64,000 nucleotides of DNA from Coix lacryma-jobi var. lacryma-jobi (lineage: Eukaryota > Streptophyta > Magnoliopsida > Poales > Poaceae), in the NCBI GenBank assembly GCA_009763385.1, contig CM019824.1, positions 146,451,705 through 146,515,704 of the forward strand. The letters run 5' to 3'. The stretch's first letter is position 1; each line of letters opens with the position of its first letter. The notes below the pieces were generated by a model. That model saw only the letters and a program-made list of their open reading frames with translations. It was not told where the DNA came from and ran no database searches. Below are positions 60,068 through 64,000 of the stretch, one piece after another. Made by a program: the position numbers and the translations under genes.

Positions 60068-61402
60068 TGTTGGTGTTTCGAACCCGGGGGTATGACACCA
60101 ACGAGTAATATGATCGCGTGCTCTCTTCCTGGATGGTGATGCAAGATGACACAAGGATTTATCCTGGTTCGGGCAAGGAAGGCCCTACGTTCAACGGGGG
60201 AGGAAGTTCTTGTATTACTTGCACCTAAGTGCTTGTACAGGGGCGAATACAAGCTCAGTGAGCGTGGACCGGAGTCCGGACTCAAGCATGTGTGTGTGTG
60301 TGGACTCGTGTATGAAAGCGTGTGCGTAACCGTGGACTCGCGTCTTGTCTCCTGCGCGCGAAGGGCCCTGGCGTCCCCTTTTATAGAATAAGAGGAGGCC
60401 AGGGTTTACACAGGATTGACATGTACAGCGCTCGATATGGCGAAGCGTAGGAACTCTGTCTTGTCGAAGTCACTGCAGCCAACGTGGGTGTTGCTGTTGA
60501 GGCGTCCTTGATGCGTGGCCTCCATCCCGGGGCGGACGTGGAGGCGTGGCGACGTGGAAGCCGTACAGCACCCATCCCGGCATGTACAAGACACGACGGG
60601 GTCCCTCCGGGTCTTGGGGTACCTGTCCTCCAAGCATGAAAGCAGTCAGGACTCGAGGGGCGCAGGGCCGGCCTCGAGGTGGCGCCTATGGGAGGCTCGA
60701 GCCACCGCAGGTATGGGCAAGTCCCGGACGCCCGGGGCGTACAGCAGCGGGATCCCAGGCCTCGGGGTGAAGCTCGAGCCTGCTAACAGTGCGTGGTATG
60801 GCCGAACAGCGCTGTACTTGTGCCTTTTTGCCCATGCTTGTGGTGAAAACGAGGTTTGACTCTGGCTCCGGTTCACTGTGGCATACGCTGTGTACCGAGG
60901 ACGTGACCGGAGTAAGAGGACGCATTAAATGCGCAGTATGGGGCTAGGACGGAGCGCCAGCCCAAGGCTGGCTCAGACGGCTCGGGGCAAGACGAGATTG
61001 AGCCCCCGCCTGAGACCTGGCTTGGAGGGCTCGGGCGAGACGAGACGAGCGTTCGCCCGAGGCCTGGCTTGGAGGGCTCGGGTGAGCGGAGGTTGAGCTC
61101 CAGCTCGAGGCCTAGGGTGTGAACGAGCCTCGAGGGATAGGGTATCGTGCTGGAGGGGCTCGAGGTCCCCGCGCGGGGTCCCGAGGAGCGGTGCACAGCT
61201 GTAGCGGGTTCGAGGGTAGGCTACCAGGAGGCGGTCGGTAAGGTTTTGGCAAGTCTAAGCTCTCTGGCGGTGGGCCAGCGTTGCAGGCTCCGAGGGGTTG
61301 GTTTCTTGGAAGGTTAGCCTAGCTGGGTTTATTAATTGGTGTTCTAGGTTTAACCTATTTGTTTGCGTTGATTGGGGGTACCCCTTTGGCGTTCCCCCGA
61401 CA
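60068..61402 (-). repeat. 5' LTR of the Tat-like element
   Basis: 1335 bp, pairing with 46059-47347. TATAAAAGGGG on the minus strand lies at 60375-60385. Near 60985-61080 it carries a second copy of a ~47-bp ggctcggg/gacgag unit that is single in the other LTR. Confidence 0.9.
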
Positions 61403-63450
61403 GAGTTTCAAGCGCGCAACCCACCCGCCGCCCCAGATCGGATCGGCATCCGACTCACCGTCGCGCCTCGCCTCCAACGTCCATGCCCTTCGGGCTACGC
61501 GGTGTGGCTCCTACATATCAGCACCAGGCGCTGCGATGGCTCTCCGACCAGCTCCAATCTCTCAGCTCCGACCAGATGGCTCCGACTAGCAAGCGCAATC
61601 GAACAACTCCATCTCCACTCGTCGGCATGGTGACTCTACAAGAGATCTCCGGTGACACTGTGCCGGAAAGTTCGGCGTCCCGATCTTCCACGACAAACGG
61701 CTCCACCTCCACGTGGTCTACGACCGTCATCTCCACCGACTCTGGGGCCGACTTCCCGCCATATCATGGCGGCTTCATCTTCAACGTCTCTGCCGATAGC
61801 CCCCCACCGCCGAATGAAGCGGAAGGCAAACGCGCCAATCAAGAGCAACGCAACATCGACCGGCAACACCGGCGGGACGACGAACGACGCGACCAAGAGC
61901 GCCACGACCGGGAGCATCGCGACACTGAGCGACGTCGGGAGCACGACCAAGCTGGAGGCCGTGACCTCATCTACGAGTTTGACAGGGTCGATGATCAACC
62001 CGTCTACCCGACCCCAAGCGCCAACCTCACTGTCGTCTACAACGAACTCTCCAAGCTTCCGCTGACCCCGGAGCTACAGAAGGTTGTCGCCCATGTCAAA
62101 GCTGCCACCGTACAGTGCAACGAGAGAGGTCGCTACGCCTCACCCTCCGGATTATCATACAACGGAACGCCTCCAAGCCCACATCCTTCACGCCGACGGA
62201 GATCGCCGCCACGTCACGACCAGGAAGTCTCCCAAGGCAATCGCGCTCACGATCAAGCTCCGGCTCCCGACGCCTCGACAGGGCCACACCCTTTCACTTC
62301 CCGGCTCCGAGCCGTCCAATGGCCTCAAGGTTTCAAAGTCACCACAGTGGACAAGTATGATGGCAAGGCCAACCCGGAGCAGTGGCTTACCACGTACGAA
62401 ATCGACATTCAAGCAGCCGGCGGAGGATCCGATGTGATGGCCAAGTACCTTCCCGTAATGCTGTCGTCTTCGGCCAACAGCTGGCTCCACAAGCTTGCCA
62501 AGAACACCATCGACACCTGGGAGCAACTGAAGGAATTCTTCATCAAGGCTTACAGCGCCACTTGCGTTCAGCCAGGAACGCGCTATGATCTCCAGAACGT
62601 CCACCAGGAGCACAACGAAGGCCTCTGAAGCTACATCCGACGATTCTCCACCATGCGGCTCACGATTCCGGAGATCGCCGATGCTGAAGCCATCTCTACG
62701 TTCTCCAACGGTCTACGCCATAAGGAGCTCCGCGACAAGATCATCCAGAAAAAGGTAACCACGGTCACCGAACTAATGACGATCGCCAACTCCTACGCCG
62801 ACGCCGACGACGCCCATCGTCACCATGAACGCCCGCGTCGCCGATCACGGTCCCAGGAGCGTCGCCGTGAGGACGATCGTTGCAATGAACGACGCAATGA
62901 AGGACGCGACCACCGCGACTACCGAGATCGCCGGCACGATCAGCCAGAGTCTTCCCGTCCGAGAATAGACCACCGTCGGCACGACCGCCGCTACATCGCC
63001 AACACCAATACTCAGCCAAGGCACACCTACGACAATGACTATGAGAAGCTCCTCAATGGCCTGTGTCCTCTCCACAAAGGCGCCAGACACTCCATGCGCG
63101 AGTGCGACACCATCGCCCGCAACGTCCGCAGGAGCGATGACAAGCGACCGCGAATCGACAACGACAAGGACAAGGACGTCGACAACAACGAACCCGCTTT
63201 CCGTGCACCAACGAGGATCCTCACCATCTTCGGTGGCAACGTCGTCATCGAGACTGAGCAGAAGCGGCGCCAAGTACGATGTGACATCACCTCCGTCGCG
63301 GCCATCACCAACGACCCCGCCAACGTTCACTACCTCGACTGGTCGGAGCGCCCCATCACCTTCTCCAGGGAGGACCAATGGTCAGACGACAAGTATCCAG
63401 GGCGTTTTCCTCTCGTCATCGACCCGGTGATCTCCAACTGCCGCTACCGC
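61403..63450 (+). pseudogene. Gag of the split Gypsy element
   Basis: In the main frame: a linker rich in charged residues (61850-61960), a retrotransposon gag domain (62330-62720; VDKYDGKANPEQWLTTYEID, LHKLAKNTIDTWEQLKEFF), an Arg-rich segment, and the zinc knuckle C-PL-H-KGAR-H-SMRE-C at 63064-63105. A TGA at 62626-62628 interrupts the gag domain, and the frame shifts near 63450 before the protease. The first Met is not certain because the N-terminal part lies before the insertion. Confidence 0.8.
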
Positions 63451-63989
63451 ACCGCAAAGTCCTCGTCGACGGTGGAAGCGCCCTCAACATCATCTTCTCA
63501 TCGGCTTTCCGCAAACTCGACAACTCCAAGCAGGATTTGTTCCCGGCGAATTTCCCCTTCTGGGGCATCGTACCAGGTAAACCATCCATGCCCGTTGGAC
63601 AGATAACCCTCCCAGTGCAGCTCGGCACCTCCGACCACTTCCGCGAGGAGTACATCACCTTCATCGTCGCCGACTTTGATACCGCCTACCACGCCATCCT
63701 CGGTCGCCCGGCGCTCTCCAAGCTCATGGTTGTTCCACACTATGCCTACCTCGTGCTCAAGATGCCAACGAAGAAAGGCGTCCTAAGCGTTCGGGCAAAT
63801 CTCCAAGTGGCGTACGAGTGCGAGCAGGAGACAATGAACTCCGCCGAAACGCGCCAACAGCTCCAGGGTGCCCAAGACTGCATCACCGACGCTGCAAATG
63901 CTCAACACCCTGTGCTCCGACTCCACCCGACGATCTCGAGATCCCGGAGACCTCCGACCAGCGCTCCAGCAAGAAGTCGAAGGACATGA
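63450..63989 (+). pseudogene. Aspartic protease region, near the window end
   Basis: The frame 63378-63989 carries KVLVDGGSALNIIFSSAFRK (active-site loop with D-G-G), GKPSMPVGQITLPVQLGT, and YHAILGRPALSKLMVVPHYA (the conserved LGRP turn). It is in a different frame from gag. The stop at 63989 and the window end leave pol unseen. Confidence 0.8.
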
Positions 63990-64000
63990 AGCAGGTGGCC

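Larger units (their letters stand above)
46059..61402 (-). mobile_element. 15.3-kb Tat/RIRE2-like Gypsy element
   Basis: LTRs at 46059-47347 and 60068-61402 are flanked by a perfect GAGTT duplication (46054-46058, 61403-61407). The primer-site segment (60048-60067) and PPT (minus GGGCTCGGGGGCTAC, 47348-47362) set the minus orientation. It holds a full but broken gag-pol and, between pol and the 3' LTR, a spliced gene on the opposite strand. Grande, RIRE2 and other Tat elements are known to carry extra, often antisense, ORFs in this position. It lies in the gag of the Gypsy element at 45216. Confidence 0.92.
45216..64000 (+). mobile_element. Tat-like Gypsy element, split and running off the window
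   Basis: The LTR at 45216-45680 (TGTGGGGATATTAC...GTCGACA) is followed at once by GTTGGCGCGCCAGGTAGGGG and then a gag frame. The element is broken at 46054-46058 by the 15.3-kb insertion and resumes at 61403 with gag and protease. Its 3' half lies beyond 64000. It entered the Copia gag after GTTCA (45211-45215). Confidence 0.8.

Noticed and set aside
62765..63378. Minus-strand Val/Asp-rich frames opposite gag
   Set aside because: They are shadows of the Arg/Asp-rich gag segment. No antisense gene like those in the other elements is visible here.
1..64000. CRISPR array, rRNA genes, intact tRNA genes, bacterial operons
   Set aside because: None seen. The repeat arrays present are tandem without spacers, and the tRNA-like segments cannot fold into an acceptor stem.

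Overview
The window is plant nuclear DNA and most likely comes from a grass. One GC-rich, monocot-style gene sits among stacked LTR retrotransposons of grass type, a LINE, MITEs and hAT-like, Mutator-like and Helitron-like repeats. I see no bacterial operon, rRNA gene, organellar gene or CRISPR array. Species cannot be fixed from sequence alone.

Layout. 1-9.1 kb holds no convincing gene. It contains a LINE 3' scrap, a 134-bp hairpin, a hAT-like element with an 8-bp target duplication, MITEs, a possible mini-Helitron and CACTA-like repeat sequence. 9.1-12.4 kb is a duplicated composite repeat rich in TTGCAA and GTCCGGAC motifs. A complete 9.6-kb non-autonomous Ty3/Gypsy element (12373-22000, minus strand, perfect GCGGG duplication) split it; its last ~45 bp lie at 22001. 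Then come a Stowaway MITE and a 5'-truncated LINE (22979-25496).

The only confident host gene is at 26349-29679 (+): a DUF4228/PADRE-domain protein made of a 265-codon first exon, a 2.5-kb intron and a 14-codon last exon.

From about 31.55 kb to the window end is one nest. A decayed Ty1/Copia element (minus) was entered by a Mutator-like foldback element (31691-32903), a gag-only Gypsy element with an Asp-tRNA-type primer site (33916-41285) and a second Gypsy element on the plus strand (from 45216 past the window end). That last one was itself split by a 15.3-kb Tat/RIRE2-like Gypsy element (46059-61402, perfect GAGTT duplication).

How the parts work together. The retroelements carry gag, protease, reverse transcriptase, RNase H and integrase in various states of decay. 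Two Tat-type elements also carry spliced reading frames on the strand opposite gag-pol, each behind its own TATA box, and these proteins seem to share a C-terminal module. Three elements share a CHHC zinc knuckle and a D-G-G protease site. The Asp-type element has LTRs that have absorbed two extra copies of its own primer-binding site. These are the strongest leads in the window.
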